A DNA stretch of 64,000 nt. Origin: Acidaminococcus timonensis. GTDB taxonomy: Bacteria > Bacillota > Negativicutes > Acidaminococcales > Acidaminococcaceae. Under the pieces are notes generated by a model, which did no database searches, was not told where the DNA came from, and saw only the letters and a list, made by a program, of their open reading frames with translations. The position numbers and the translations under genes were made by a program. The stretch is taken from contig NZ_FNWH01000004.1 in NCBI RefSeq assembly GCF_900106585.1, positions 62,001-126,000 on the forward strand, read 5' to 3'. Shown in pieces: positions 16,528 through 25,647 of the stretch; within the stretch, counting starts at the first letter, position 1; every line of letters starts with the position of its first letter.

Positions 16528-17331
16528 TTACAGGTAAAAATAGTACACGGTAAAAATGGCCAGAAGGATGCGGTACACCCCGAAAGCAGTCAGGGTGGAA
16601 CGCTGCAGGAACTTCATGAACCATACAATGGACAGGTACCCTACAATGAAGGCCGTGACGAAACCGATGGCCAGGACCGCCAGATCCCCGGCAGTCAGGG
16701 CAGACAGGTTCTTCAGCAGTTCGAACAGGCAGGCAGCCACCATGATGGGCAGTGCCATGATGAAGGTGAAGTCCGCCCCGGCCTTCCGGTTCACGCCTAC
16801 CAGCAGAGCCCCGCCCATGGTGGAACCGCTGCGGGAGAACCCGGGCCACAGGGACAGGAACTGGAAGAAACCGATATACAGAGCCTGGCGGATGCTGATA
16901 TGGTCCACATCCTGCACCAGTTCGGCTTCATGGCCTTTGATCCTGTGCTCGGCATAAATCATCAGGAATGCCCCCAGGACAAGGCCGATGGCCACCGTAG
17001 CCGGAGAGAACAGGTATTTCTTGATGAAGGAGTGCACCAGAAAGGCGAAGGCCATGGTGGGTACGCATCCTGCCGCAATATGCCAGCCAGTGAGCCCCTT
17101 TCCCAGCTGCCAGCCCTCTCGGGTCAGGAACCGGGCAAAACGCTCTTTATAGAGCACCAGGACGGCCAGGATGGCCCCCAGCTGGATGACCACGTCGAAG
17201 ATTTTGGCCAGGCTGCCCTGGAACCCGATCATATGGCCCACGATGATCATGTGGCCCGTGGAGGAAACGGGGATGAATTCTGTCAGTCCTTCTACAACGC
17301 CCAGCAATACGGCGATCAGATTTTCACTCAT
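16528..17331 (-). CDS. uppP: Undecaprenyl-diphosphatase
   Basis: A 267-residue polytopic membrane enzyme (UppP/BacA family) that recycles the lipid carrier of cell-wall synthesis and gives bacitracin tolerance. Catalytic motifs are VVEGLTEFIPVSSTGHMI near residue 12 and WPGFSRSGSTMGG near residue 160. About eight hydrophobic spans are visible. It is followed within 45 bp by the promoter of the tRNA operon and lies downstream of pfk. Confidence 0.96.
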   Translation of the reverse strand: MSENLIAVLLGVVEGLTEFIPVSSTGHMIIVGHMIGFQGSLAKIFDVVIQLGAILAVLVLYKERFARFLTREGWQLGKGLTGWHIAAGCVPTMAFAFLVHSFIKKYLFSPATVAIGLVLGAFLMIYAEHRIKGHEAELVQDVDHISIRQALYIGFFQFLSLWPGFSRSGSTMGGALLVGVNRKAGADFTFIMALPIMVAACLFELLKNLSALTAGDLAVLAIGFVTAFIVGYLSIVWFMKFLQRSTLTAFGVYRILLAIFTVYYFYL

Positions 17332-17404
17332 GACGATACTCCTTCTTGATTCTGCGATAGTATTTTGGCATCAGACTTTGTACATTATAGGGCATCCAGA
17401 GTCA

Positions 17405-17468
17405 AAAAAAAAGAGGAGTCACAGATTTTCCCCCTTTCTTCAGGAAAAATTGAACTCCTCTTTACGAT
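17405..17468 (-). terminator. pfk terminator
   Basis: AAGAGGAGT pairs with ACTCCTCTT across a long AT-rich loop, with TTTTTTT following on the minus strand. Confidence 0.8.
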
Positions 17469-17472
17469 TTGT

Positions 17473-18612
17473 TTACTTCCGGGTATCGCTGGTGTCCCCG
17501 GCCGGTTCCTCATCCCCAAAGGACACACCCACTTCCCGTGCAGTACGGATGATATCCGAATCCACCGGTACCTGATGGGGCTGAGAGGCTGCTTTGGCAA
17601 TGGGTACCCGGACGATTTCGTTGGCCTGGAGGGATACCATCACATTGTATTCCTCATCCAGACAGGCTTCCACTGCCGCCGCCCCGTAACGGGTGGACAG
17701 CACCCGGTCGTAGGCCGTGGGCGAACCGCCCCGCTGGAGATAGCCCAGCACGGTGCAGCGGGATTCGATGCCCGTCCTGTCCTCGATTTCCCGGGCCAGC
17801 TTTTCGCCCACGCCCCCCAGGCGCACCGGTTCGAAGCTGCCCTTCACCAGCCGGGCCACAGTCATCTGTCCGCCGATGGGTTTGGCTCCTTCGGCCACAG
17901 TGATGATGCTGAATTTCTTGCCGTGCTGCTGCCGCTCACGAATCTTGCGGATCACTGCCTCCAGATCGTAGGGGATTTCAGGGATCAGGATCACATCCGC
18001 TCCTCCGGCGATTCCGGAGTGGAGCGCGATCCAGCCCGCATACCGGCCCATCACTTCCAGTACCATGACCCGGTGATGGGATTCCGCCGTGGTATGCAGC
18101 CGGTCCAGGGCCTCGGTGGCCATGGCCATGGCCGTGTCGAAGCCAAAGGTCCGTTCCGTGCAGGGCAGGTCGTTGTCAATGGTCTTGGGCACGCCCACCA
18201 CATTCACATCGCAGTACCGGTGCAGATCATAGGCGATCTTCAGGCTGCCGTCCCCGCCGATGACAATCAGGCAGTCGATCTTCCGGTCCTTCAGGTTCTT
18301 CACCACCACATCCCGTTTGTCTTCGTAGATGGGGTTGCCGGCATCATCCTGGCCCACCATGTACTTGAACGGGTTGTCCCGGTTGGTGGTGCCCAGGATG
18401 GTCCCGCCCCTGGGCAGGATCCCGGACACGTCGGACAGGTCCATGAGTTTCATGTCCCCGTTGATGAGTCCATGGAAGCCGTTGGAAATCCCGTAGATTT
18501 CGAACCCGTGATGGATGGCCGTCTTGACCACCGCCCGGATCACTGCATTCAGTCCGGGGCAGTCGCCGCCGCCGGTAAGGACTGCCAGTGTCCCCTTTTT
18601 TTGTGCCTGCAT
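17473..18612 (-). CDS. pfkA: 6-phosphofructokinase (group III type)
   Basis: A 379-residue phosphofructokinase phosphorylating fructose 6-phosphate in glycolysis. The nucleotide loop is LTGGGDCPGLNAVIR, the donor site GGDGS carries glycine at the position that is aspartate in PPi-dependent enzymes, and the catalytic loop is PKTIDND, with lysine where E. coli PfkA has glycine. This Gly/Lys combination is typical of the longer mixed group III, often ATP-dependent; the donor still needs testing. The start at 18612 (MQAQKKG) has GAAGGTG upstream. It lies 24 bp after the BrxF-like gene, probably in one operon. Confidence 0.93.
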   Translation of the reverse strand: MQAQKKGTLAVLTGGGDCPGLNAVIRAVVKTAIHHGFEIYGISNGFHGLINGDMKLMDLSDVSGILPRGGTILGTTNRDNPFKYMVGQDDAGNPIYEDKRDVVVKNLKDRKIDCLIVIGGDGSLKIAYDLHRYCDVNVVGVPKTIDNDLPCTERTFGFDTAMAMATEALDRLHTTAESHHRVMVLEVMGRYAGWIALHSGIAGGADVILIPEIPYDLEAVIRKIRERQQHGKKFSIITVAEGAKPIGGQMTVARLVKGSFEPVRLGGVGEKLAREIEDRTGIESRCTVLGYLQRGGSPTAYDRVLSTRYGAAAVEACLDEEYNVMVSLQANEIVRVPIAKAASQPHQVPVDSDIIRTAREVGVSFGDEEPAGDTSDTRK

Positions 18613-18636
18613 TGGACTCACCTTCTCTGCTTTCTG

Positions 18637-19098
18637 TTATTCCACTTCAAAAATCGTATAATCCGCTGCGGAGATACGGATGGATTCCGTGCCATCGAAT
18701 TTATCGTAGCACAGCAGCCCGTCGCTCACATAGCCCGGCCAGGCCAGGACCACCGTGTAAGCTTTGCCCAGGGCATCGATCACACTCTTGGGATCGATGT
18801 GGAATACCGGTACGAACAGGGTCTGTACCCGATCCAGCAGGATTACATCCCCCCGGTGGTCGCTCAGTTCCCGGGTCAGCATTTCCGGTGCCTGCGCCTT
18901 CCGTTCGCCAGGCAGCAGCTTCAGGAATTCTTCGGTGATCAGCAGACGGGTATCCACATAATCCCAGCCTTTGCTTTCGGCGGCTTCCCGCAGCAGTTTG
19001 CTCTTGCCGCTGCCGGGTTTTCCGGTTACGATCAGGACTTTCTCGGCTTTGGCCTTCACAGCTTCCACCTGGTTCAGGAATTCTTCCATTTGACTCAT
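18637..19098 (-). CDS. BrxF-like P-loop NTPase, solitary
   Basis: A 153-residue single-domain P-loop protein. From the start at 19098 (MSQMEEFLNQVEAV, GGGAGG 9 nt upstream) it has Walker A TGKPGSGKS near residue 27 and Walker B DVILLDRV near residue 88. Other family-like segments are DTRLLITEEFLKLLPGER and TVVLAWPGYVSDGLL. The order and spacing resemble BrxF of type 3 BREX phage-defence systems. However, no PglZ, BrxC, methylase or other BREX gene is in this window. The gene sits between sigH and pfk and looks like part of a housekeeping operon, so the cellular role is unknown. Confidence 0.72.
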   Translation of the reverse strand: MSQMEEFLNQVEAVKAKAEKVLIVTGKPGSGKSKLLREAAESKGWDYVDTRLLITEEFLKLLPGERKAQAPEMLTRELSDHRGDVILLDRVQTLFVPVFHIDPKSVIDALGKAYTVVLAWPGYVSDGLLCYDKFDGTESIRISAADYTIFEVE

Positions 19099-19225
19099 GT
19101 GTATCGTCCTCCCTTGGTTTTTTCCGCATACGATTGATTCCGCCATCGATAGTGACTTATTCGCCGGATGGAAAGGAATTTCCTGCAAACAAGCTGTTTT
19201 TTCTTTGGCGAAAAGAAATCATATC

Positions 19226-19960
19226 TCAGACTGTTTCAATTCTATCATTCTTTTCCTCAGACTGCAAAAGATGTTCCTTCGCCGCCATGATCAGGAGCCC
19301 CTTATTCAGGGTGGACAGATCCAGTTCATGGTGGCGGCTGGCCAGGAATTTCTCCAGTTTCTTCTTGACCCGCTGAAGGGCGTTGTCAATGGACTTCTGT
19401 CCCCGGCCCAGCTCCCGGGCAATCTGCTGGTAGGATTTATTTTCCAGATATTTGCACAGGGCCTGCCATTCCAGGGTACTGAGCATATCATTCACATTCT
19501 TTTCAATATCATCGAAAGACTCCTGGTCGATGACCAGGTTTTCCGGATCGATACCCCGGGCGGAGCCCAGCATGTCCAGCAGTGTCCGTTCCTTGCCGTC
19601 GTCGTACACCGGTTTGTCCAGGGACACGTAGCTGTTCAGGGGCTTATGCTTCTGCCGGGTGGCACTTTTGATGGCGGAGATGATCTGCCGGTTCACACAC
19701 ACGTCGGCAAAGACCTTGAAGGAAGCCTGCTTACCCGGGCGGTAATCCCGGATGGCCTTGAACAGACCGATCATCCCCTCCTGGATCATATCATCCTTTT
19801 CGGCCCCCACCAGAAAATAGCGGCAGGCCCGGAGTTTCACGAATTCCTTGTATTTGTCCAGCAGATAATCCTGGGCCTGGCGATCGTCCCGGTCCTGGAT
19901 CAGCTGGATCAGTTCCTCGTCGGAACAGGTATCATAAAATTTACGGATTTCCTCCTGCAA
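19226..19960 (-). CDS. sigH: RNA polymerase sigma factor, SigH-like
   Basis: A 244-residue sigma-70 family protein of the Spo0H/SigH group. Region 2 contains EKDDMIQEGMIGLFKAIRDY with the core-binding and -10 recognition helices (FADVCVNRQIISAIKSATR). Region 4 contains an HTH, KSYQQIARELGRGQKSIDNA. The C-terminus carries an extra tail of about 30 residues (DLSTLNKGLLIMAAKEH) beyond usual SigH. The start appears to be TTG at 19960 with GAAGGTG upstream. It follows rlmB, the conserved Firmicutes order. Whether it controls competence, stationary-phase or sporulation remnants cannot be told. Confidence 0.88.
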   Translation of the reverse strand: MQEEIRKFYDTCSDEELIQLIQDRDDRQAQDYLLDKYKEFVKLRACRYFLVGAEKDDMIQEGMIGLFKAIRDYRPGKQASFKVFADVCVNRQIISAIKSATRQKHKPLNSYVSLDKPVYDDGKERTLLDMLGSARGIDPENLVIDQESFDDIEKNVNDMLSTLEWQALCKYLENKSYQQIARELGRGQKSIDNALQRVKKKLEKFLASRHHELDLSTLNKGLLIMAAKEHLLQSEEKNDRIETV

Positions 19961-20019
19961 TGGCAGTCACCTTCTTTTGGGTTCGCTGTGCTGCTTCGCA
20001 TATCATTGGACGCTGACCC

Positions 20020-20772
20020 TTATTTCTTTTTTCTCTCCGCCAGGATCCGCTGGCGGACGATATCATATAGCAGGATTCCGCCGGCCACGGAGGCATTCAG
20101 GCTGGATACCTGGCCCAGCATGGGGATGCGCACGATGAAGTCGCAGTTCTCCTTCACCAGCCGCCCCAGGCCCTTGCCCTCGGCGCCCACCACCAATACC
20201 AGGGGACCGGTCAGATTGGCATCGAAGTACTGGTCCCTGCCGTCCATATCCGCTCCCACGATCCAGAAGCCCTTTTCCTTCAGCTTCTTCATGGTCTGGG
20301 GAATGTTCCCGATCTGGATCACCGGCACGTACTCCACGGCCCCGGCAGAGATCTTGGCCACCACCGCATTCAGAGGGCAGCTGCGCCGCTGGGGCAGAAG
20401 GACGCCATGGACCCCTGCCGCGTTGGCGGTCCGGATCAGGGCCCCCACGTTCTGCGGATCCTGCAGTTCATCCAGCAGCAGCAGGAGCGGCGTCTCATTC
20501 CGGCTCTGCACCTGGGCCAGCACCGTATCCAGATCCTGGAAGGCCACCGGTGCTCCCTGGGCTGCCACGCCCTGGTGGCGCACCCCGTCTGCCAGACGGT
20601 CCAGCACTTCCTTTGTCACCTTTTCCACCGGGATCTTCCGTGCTTCTGCCAGGCTGATGATTTCACCCAGGCTGCCGCCATGGCTGCCTTCCTGGACCAG
20701 TACCTTATTGAAGGACCGGTTGCTGCGCAGGGCCTCCCGCACCGCATTCCGTCCCACGATCACATCTTGCAT
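20020..20772 (-). CDS. rlmB: 23S rRNA (guanosine-2'-O-)-methyltransferase RlmB/TrmH family
   Basis: A 250-residue SPOUT methyltransferase. The N-terminal substrate-binding domain begins MQDVIVGRNAVREAL. The catalytic knot has LLDELQDPQNVGALIRTA, VVGAEGKGLGRLV and a C-terminal VSSLNASVAGGILLYD. These are SpoU/TrmH motifs 1-3. The start at 20772 has GGAGG 5 nt upstream; a longer reading adds unrelated sequence. Immediately upstream of sigH. Confidence 0.92.
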   Translation of the reverse strand: MQDVIVGRNAVREALRSNRSFNKVLVQEGSHGGSLGEIISLAEARKIPVEKVTKEVLDRLADGVRHQGVAAQGAPVAFQDLDTVLAQVQSRNETPLLLLLDELQDPQNVGALIRTANAAGVHGVLLPQRRSCPLNAVVAKISAGAVEYVPVIQIGNIPQTMKKLKEKGFWIVGADMDGRDQYFDANLTGPLVLVVGAEGKGLGRLVKENCDFIVRIPMLGQVSSLNASVAGGILLYDIVRQRILAERKKK

Positions 20773-20862
20773 AATTCCTCCTGATATAAGGGAAGGGTTG
20801 CCGCGGTCTGCAGCAACCCCCTTCCCACTCCTTGCCATCCCCGCAGGAACGGTCTATATCCT

Positions 20863-22044
20863 TCATTCTCCCTTGCTGACCTTTTCCGCAAAGTCATAGC
20901 CGTATTGTTCCGCAGCTTCCAGTTCTTTCGGCAGCGGACGCCACTTCACATTGTAACCCGGCAGCAGTTCCATGCCGGATTCCTTGATCAGAGCTTCCAT
21001 ATCCTTTTCCGCACCGCCGGCCCAGCCGTAGGTTCCGAAGGCTGCAGCTTTCTTGCCAGTGGGTTTCAGCCCTTTCAGGTAGGTCAGGAAAGCGCCGATG
21101 GTGGGCATCATCCCGGAGTTCTGGGTAGGGGAACCGATCAGGATCCCTTTGGCGGTCAGCAGGTCGCTGACGATGGAAGCCTTCAGTTCACTGTGGTACC
21201 GGTACAGTTTTACCCGCATACCCTGTTTTTCGATGCCTTTCACCATGGCCCGGGCCATGGCTTCCGTGCCGCCCCACATGGTGTCGAACACCACCAGGAC
21301 CCGGTCCATGGTCTTGCCGGTGCCCCAGTCTTCATACAGTTGCAGGATATCGTCGATGTGGCTGCGCCAGATATCCCCATGACAGGAACAGATCATCTTC
21401 AGCGGCAGGGTGCGCACCAGTTTCACTGTATTGGGCACCAGTTTGCGGTAGGGCATCAGGATGTTGGCGAAATACCGCTGGGCTTCGAAGAACATATTCT
21501 CCACTTCGGTTTCATCGTCGAACATCTTGCTGCAGCAGTAGTGCTGGCCAAACGCATCACTGGAGAACAGGATCTGTTCTTCCGGACAGTAGGTGACCAT
21601 GGAATCAGGCCAGTGCAGCATGGGGATGGGCTGGAAGGCCAGGGTCCGTTTCCCCAGGCTCACCGTATCGCCCTTCTTTACAACCTTCATATTGAAGATG
21701 TCCCCGTAATGTTCCTTCAGTTCGTTGGCCCCCTGCAGGGTGATCAGGAACGTGGCCTTGGGGCAGGCTTTGGCCAGCGCAGGCAGGCTGCCGGAATGGT
21801 CCGGTTCCACGTGGTTCACCACCACATAGTCGATTTTAGCCGGGTCCACAATGGTGCGGATATTGGCCAGCTGTTCCTCGGCGAACATGGCCTTGACCCC
21901 ATCGATCAGGCAGATCTTGTCATCCATGATCAGGAAAGAGTTGTAGGTCACACCCCGGGGGGTGGCAAAGCCGTGGAAGTCCCGCATGGTCCAGTCACGG
22001 ATCCCTACTTCATATATATCGTTGACAACGGCACGTGCTTTCAT
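20863..22044 (-). CDS. fprA: Flavodiiron protein (FprA family, O2/NO reductase)
   Basis: A 393-residue two-domain protein that reduces oxygen or nitric oxide in anaerobes. The metallo-beta-lactamase domain holds the diiron ligands in VNHVEPDHSG, and later in LHWPDSM, FSSDAFGQH and SCHGDIW. The flavodoxin domain (from about residue 255) has FDTMWGGTEAMA, GSPTQNSGMMP and FGTYGWAGGAEKD for FMN binding. It lacks rubredoxin or reductase extensions, so it is the basic class A form. A consensus-like promoter precedes it at 22090-22118. Confidence 0.95.
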   Translation of the reverse strand: MKARAVVNDIYEVGIRDWTMRDFHGFATPRGVTYNSFLIMDDKICLIDGVKAMFAEEQLANIRTIVDPAKIDYVVVNHVEPDHSGSLPALAKACPKATFLITLQGANELKEHYGDIFNMKVVKKGDTVSLGKRTLAFQPIPMLHWPDSMVTYCPEEQILFSSDAFGQHYCCSKMFDDETEVENMFFEAQRYFANILMPYRKLVPNTVKLVRTLPLKMICSCHGDIWRSHIDDILQLYEDWGTGKTMDRVLVVFDTMWGGTEAMARAMVKGIEKQGMRVKLYRYHSELKASIVSDLLTAKGILIGSPTQNSGMMPTIGAFLTYLKGLKPTGKKAAAFGTYGWAGGAEKDMEALIKESGMELLPGYNVKWRPLPKELEAAEQYGYDFAEKVSKGE

Positions 22045-22089
22045 GATATTACTCCTTTCAACACTCAGTACTGTTACTTTCGCTCATAC

Positions 22090-22118
22090 ATTATACTATT
22101 TTCCCCAATCAATGACAA
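22090..22118 (-). promoter_or_regulatory. Promoter of the flavodiiron protein gene
   Basis: TTGTCA (22113-22118), 17-nt spacer, TATAAT (22090-22095). Confidence 0.75.
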
Positions 22119-22210
22119 TTTGCAGAGAGTAAAACTTTCATGATTTTTCTTGCTGGTTTTTTCACCCCGTTCCAGACCGGAAAGCACTTTGGGGACCTAC
22201 AAGAAAAAAT

Positions 22211-22325
22211 GGGGGTGTGAAAAAATGCTTTTTCACACCCCGTCACTAGTCACTAGTCACTAGCCGATGGAAGCCAGCTGACGCTGGCGAAATAAAGGCG
22301 CTGTAGATGATTCTTTCACACCCCC
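22211..22325. repeat. Repeat family A, copy 2
   Basis: Hairpin GGGGTGTGAAAAA/TTTTTCACACCCC, three GTCACTA units, the core GATGGAAGCCAGCTGACGC, and AAATAAAGGCGCTGT. The distal arm is changed to TTTCACACCCCC, so it can pair with the first hairpin instead of forming its own. It lies downstream of the symporter gene and upstream of the flavodiiron promoter. I see no gene in 22119-22386. Confidence 0.8.
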
Positions 22326-22386
22326 ATATGCCTGTTGCCTTTCTGACTGACCGACCGTGCCGGTTCCCTTCAGCTGGCTGCACCGA

Positions 22387-23748
22387 TCAGTGGCTGCGTT
22401 CTTCCGCTTCTTCCTCCTTCTCATGCTGCAGATATTTCTTCGTTTCGGCCACCACTACACCGGAAAGCCCCAGCAGGGCAATCAGGTTGGGGATGGCCAT
22501 GAGGCCGTTCACGATATCGGCCAGTACCCAGATGGCTTCCAGTTTCAGGAACGCACCGCAGCCCACCAGGATGATGAAGATGATCCGGTAGGGCATGATT
22601 CCTTTCGTACCCACCAGGTATTCCATGCACCGTTCGCCGTAGTAGTTCCAGCCCAGGATGGTGGTGAAAGCGAACAGCACCAGGCCCACCATCAGCATGT
22701 AGCCCCCGAAATGGGGATAGGCCTGCAGGAAGGCAGCGTTGGTCAGGGCAGCCCCGTTCAGGTCTCCCTTCCACAGGCCGCTGATCACCACCACCAGACC
22801 GGTCATGGTGCAGATGATGATGGTATCGATGAACGTCCCGGTCATGGATACCAGCCCCTGTTCTGCCGGCCATTTCGTTTTGGCAGCAGCGGCCACGATG
22901 GGTGCGCTCCCCAGGCCGGATTCGTTGGAGAATACGCCCCGGGCCACGCCGTTCCGCATGGCGAACAGCACACTGGCCCCCAGGAACCCGCCTACGGCAG
23001 CGGTGGGATGGAACGCATCATAGAAGATTTCCATGATGGCGCCGGGCACCTTGTCGGCGAAAATCACCAGAAAGCCCAGGGTACTGGCCATGTAGATGAT
23101 GGCCATGGCCGGTACGACCTTGGAAGCCGTCTTGGCAATGCTCTGCAGTCCTCCCAGGGTAATGGCAGCCACCAGGATGGTCAGGACGATGGCAGTGTAT
23201 TCCACCGGGATGCCGGCGTTCAGCTGGGTGATCTGCACGATGGAGTTCACCTGGGCGAACGTCCCGATGCCGAAGTAGGCCACCAGTACGCCGAAGAAGG
23301 CGAAGGCGATGGCCAGAGGCCGATAGGCTTTACCCAACCCGTTTTCGATGTAGTACATGGGCCCACCGGAAATCTGGCCCTTATCGTCCACCGTACGGAA
23401 TTTCACGGCCAGGCAACCTTCCGCATATTTCGTGGCCATGCCGAAGAAAGCAGCCAGCCACATCCACAGGATGGCCCCCGGACCGCCTGCTTTGATGGCG
23501 GTCGCCACCCCGACGATGTTCCCGGTGCCTACCGTGGCGGCCAGTGCCGTACACAGGGCCTTGAAGGAGTCGATATCCCCTTCCCCCTTGTTCTCTGCCT
23601 TGAAGATCAGCTTCAGAGAGCGGGGCAGGTGCCGCACCTGTAAAAATCCCAGCCGGAAGCTGAGAAAGATCCCGGTCCCCACCAGCAGTACCAGGAGCGG
23701 CGGCCCCCAGACAAAGCTGTCAATGGCATTCAATGTTTCGATGTTCAT
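22387..23748 (-). CDS. Sodium:alanine symporter family amino acid carrier (AgcS)
   Basis: A 453-residue transporter of the AGCS family, which imports alanine or glycine with sodium. It has about 10-11 hydrophobic spans. Family signatures include TVGTGNIVGVATAIKAGGPG near residue 72, FFGMATKYAEGCLAVKFR and NESGLGSAPIVAAAAK. The N-terminus IETLNAIDSFVWGPPLLVLL is typical. The substrate is not determined by sequence. Monocistronic in appearance, with repeat A2 downstream. Confidence 0.93.
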   Translation of the reverse strand: MNIETLNAIDSFVWGPPLLVLLVGTGIFLSFRLGFLQVRHLPRSLKLIFKAENKGEGDIDSFKALCTALAATVGTGNIVGVATAIKAGGPGAILWMWLAAFFGMATKYAEGCLAVKFRTVDDKGQISGGPMYYIENGLGKAYRPLAIAFAFFGVLVAYFGIGTFAQVNSIVQITQLNAGIPVEYTAIVLTILVAAITLGGLQSIAKTASKVVPAMAIIYMASTLGFLVIFADKVPGAIMEIFYDAFHPTAAVGGFLGASVLFAMRNGVARGVFSNESGLGSAPIVAAAAKTKWPAEQGLVSMTGTFIDTIIICTMTGLVVVISGLWKGDLNGAALTNAAFLQAYPHFGGYMLMVGLVLFAFTTILGWNYYGERCMEYLVGTKGIMPYRIIFIILVGCGAFLKLEAIWVLADIVNGLMAIPNLIALLGLSGVVVAETKKYLQHEKEEEAEERSH

Positions 23749-23781
23749 GTTCTTCCCCCTTTTTCTTGAGCCCGCAGGCGC

Positions 23782-25520
23782 TCACAAAAACTCCTCCATC
23801 TTGTGTAAAGAAGCCGTATGTTTCGATTTATCTAAAGCCAGCACCCGTTGATGATAACGGAGCAGCGTACTTCTGTGTCCCACGCTGACCAGGGTGGTGG
23901 ACTGCAGTTGGTCCCCCAGCAGCCGATACAGCGCATCTTCTGTTTCTTCGTCCAGGGCGGAGGTGGCCTCATCCAAAAACAGCCATTGGGGCCGGGTCAG
24001 TACCGCCCGGGCAAAGGCCAGGCGCTGCTGCTCCCCGATGGAGAGCACATGGCCCCAGTCTTCCTCTTCGTCCAGCCGGCCGGCCAGATACCCGATCCGG
24101 CACTGCTGCAGGACGCTCTTCAGTTCGTCGTCCCCCACGTCCCGCTTGCCGGGATACAGTACTGCCTCCCGCAGGGTGCCCAGGGGCAGATAGGGCCGCT
24201 GGGGCACGAACAGCAGCTGGTCGTGGGGCGGCAGGGCCACCCTGCCCCGGGTAAAGGGCCAGATACCCGCCAGGGCCCGGAGCAGCGTACTCTTGCCGCT
24301 GCCGCTGACCCCCTTGATCAGCACATCCTGCCCCGGTTCCAGGGTCACCGTGAACGGCTCCAGGATGGGACTGCCATCTGGAGATCCACTTCCAGGCTCT
24401 CCAGATGCAGAGCCCCATCGGTGCTTTCCTCCCGGTCCACCTGGCTGCGGGCACCGGCCTGCTGCACCCGGTCCATGTCTTCCTCAAATCCCGTGAGCCG
24501 GTCTACCACCGCCTGCCATTCTGCCAGAGAGGCGTACATATCCACAAAGTAGGACAGGGAATCCTGCACCCTGCCAAAAGCCGTGGCCACCTGCATCAGG
24601 CCACCCAGAGTCAGTTCCCGGCGCAGGAACCGGGGAATGGCCACCACGAACGGAAAGATGATGGCAATCTGGGAGTATCCGGAATTCAGCCATACCAGCT
24701 GTTTCTGCTTCAGGACGATTTTCCAGAAGTTCTCCAAAAGGAGCGCAAACCGATTCTTGAACACCCGGCCTTCCTGCTTTTCCCCCTGGTAGAATGCCAC
24801 ACTTTCGGCGTTTTCCCGCAGGCGCACCATGCTGAACCGGAAGTCGGCCTCCCGGCGCTGCTGGAAGAAATTCAAAGCCACCAGTTTGTGTCCCACTTTA
24901 TGGGTCAGCCAGGTGCCCACGGTGGCATAGGCCACGGCCACCCACACCATGTATCCGCCGATGTGCCAGGTATGGCCCAGCAGGCTGAAGCGGAAGGGAC
25001 CTGACAGCTGCCACAGGATCACCACGAAGGAGACCAGGGTGCACAGGGCCTTCAGGATGCCTACAAAGAAACCCAGCGTCTTCGTGACGAACAGGTTCAC
25101 GTCTTCACTGATCCGCTGGTCCGGGTTGTCCATTTCCTTCCCGAACATTTCCAGCCGGTAATAGGTCTGGTGCTTCAGCCACCGGTCGATGTACCGGTTG
25201 GTGAGCCACCGCCGCCAGTTCAGGATCAGCACCTGCTGCAGGTAATAGGCATAGACCGCAAAGATGATATACAGGAACGCCAGGGCAGTGAACCGCCACA
25301 GCTGATGGAAGATTTCGTCCGTCTGGTAATTCTGCAGGGCCGTGTAGAACGCGTTGTTCCACTGGTTCAGCAGGACCAGCATCACCACCACCGCCAGCGT
25401 CAGCGCCAGGATGGCCAGCAGTAAGGCGTAGGCTTTTTTCTTTTCTTCGCTCTTCCAGTAGCTGCGGGTCAGCTGCCACACCTGGGAGAGTAGTTTTTTC
25501 GTACCATTTGTTTGTTTCAC
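23782..25520 (-). pseudogene. YddA/SbmA-type ABC transporter (permease-ATPase fusion) broken by a frameshift
   Basis: One gene of about 578 codons split by a single-base frameshift. The first part (25520 to about 24385) encodes an ABC_membrane_2 domain with about five membrane spans (LILNWRRWLTNRYIDRWL, DNPDQRISEDVNLF). The second part encodes the ATPase: Walker A GVSGSGKSTL, signature LSIGEQQRLAFAR and Walker B WLFLDEATSALDEE. Between LESLEVDL and TVTLEPGQD the other frame supplies PDGSPILEPF, so one lost base at about 24379-24385 explains the break. The upstream frame ends with a short foreign tail (MAVPSWSRSR). It is either a real mutation or a sequencing error. The family exports or imports peptides or cobalamin. 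Confidence 0.85.
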
Positions 25521-25555
25521 GTGTCCTTCACCTTACATAAACAAGAATAAAATCT

Positions 25556-25584
25556 ATTATATCTGTTTCAATGAAAAAAAGCAA
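25556..25584 (-). promoter_or_regulatory. Promoter of the YddA-type ABC gene
   Basis: TTGCTT (25579-25584), 17-nt spacer, TATAAT (25556-25561). Confidence 0.65.
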
Positions 25585-25605
25585 AGTTTTTCTGAACGAA
25601 AAAGA

Positions 25606-25636
25606 AAGGACTGCCGCAAAATATACGGCAGTCCTT
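25606..25636 (-). terminator. Terminator of the RND efflux operon
   Basis: AAGGACTGCCG pairs with CGGCAGTCCTT around a 9-nt loop, followed by TCTTTTTCG on the minus strand. 12 bp after the stop codon of the RND gene. Confidence 0.88.
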
Positions 25637-25647
25637 GGAAGCAAAGG

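Noticed and set aside
18637-19098. A BREX defence island
   Set aside because: Only the BrxF-like gene is present; neighbours are sigH, rlmB, pfk and uppP, so I do not call a defence system.
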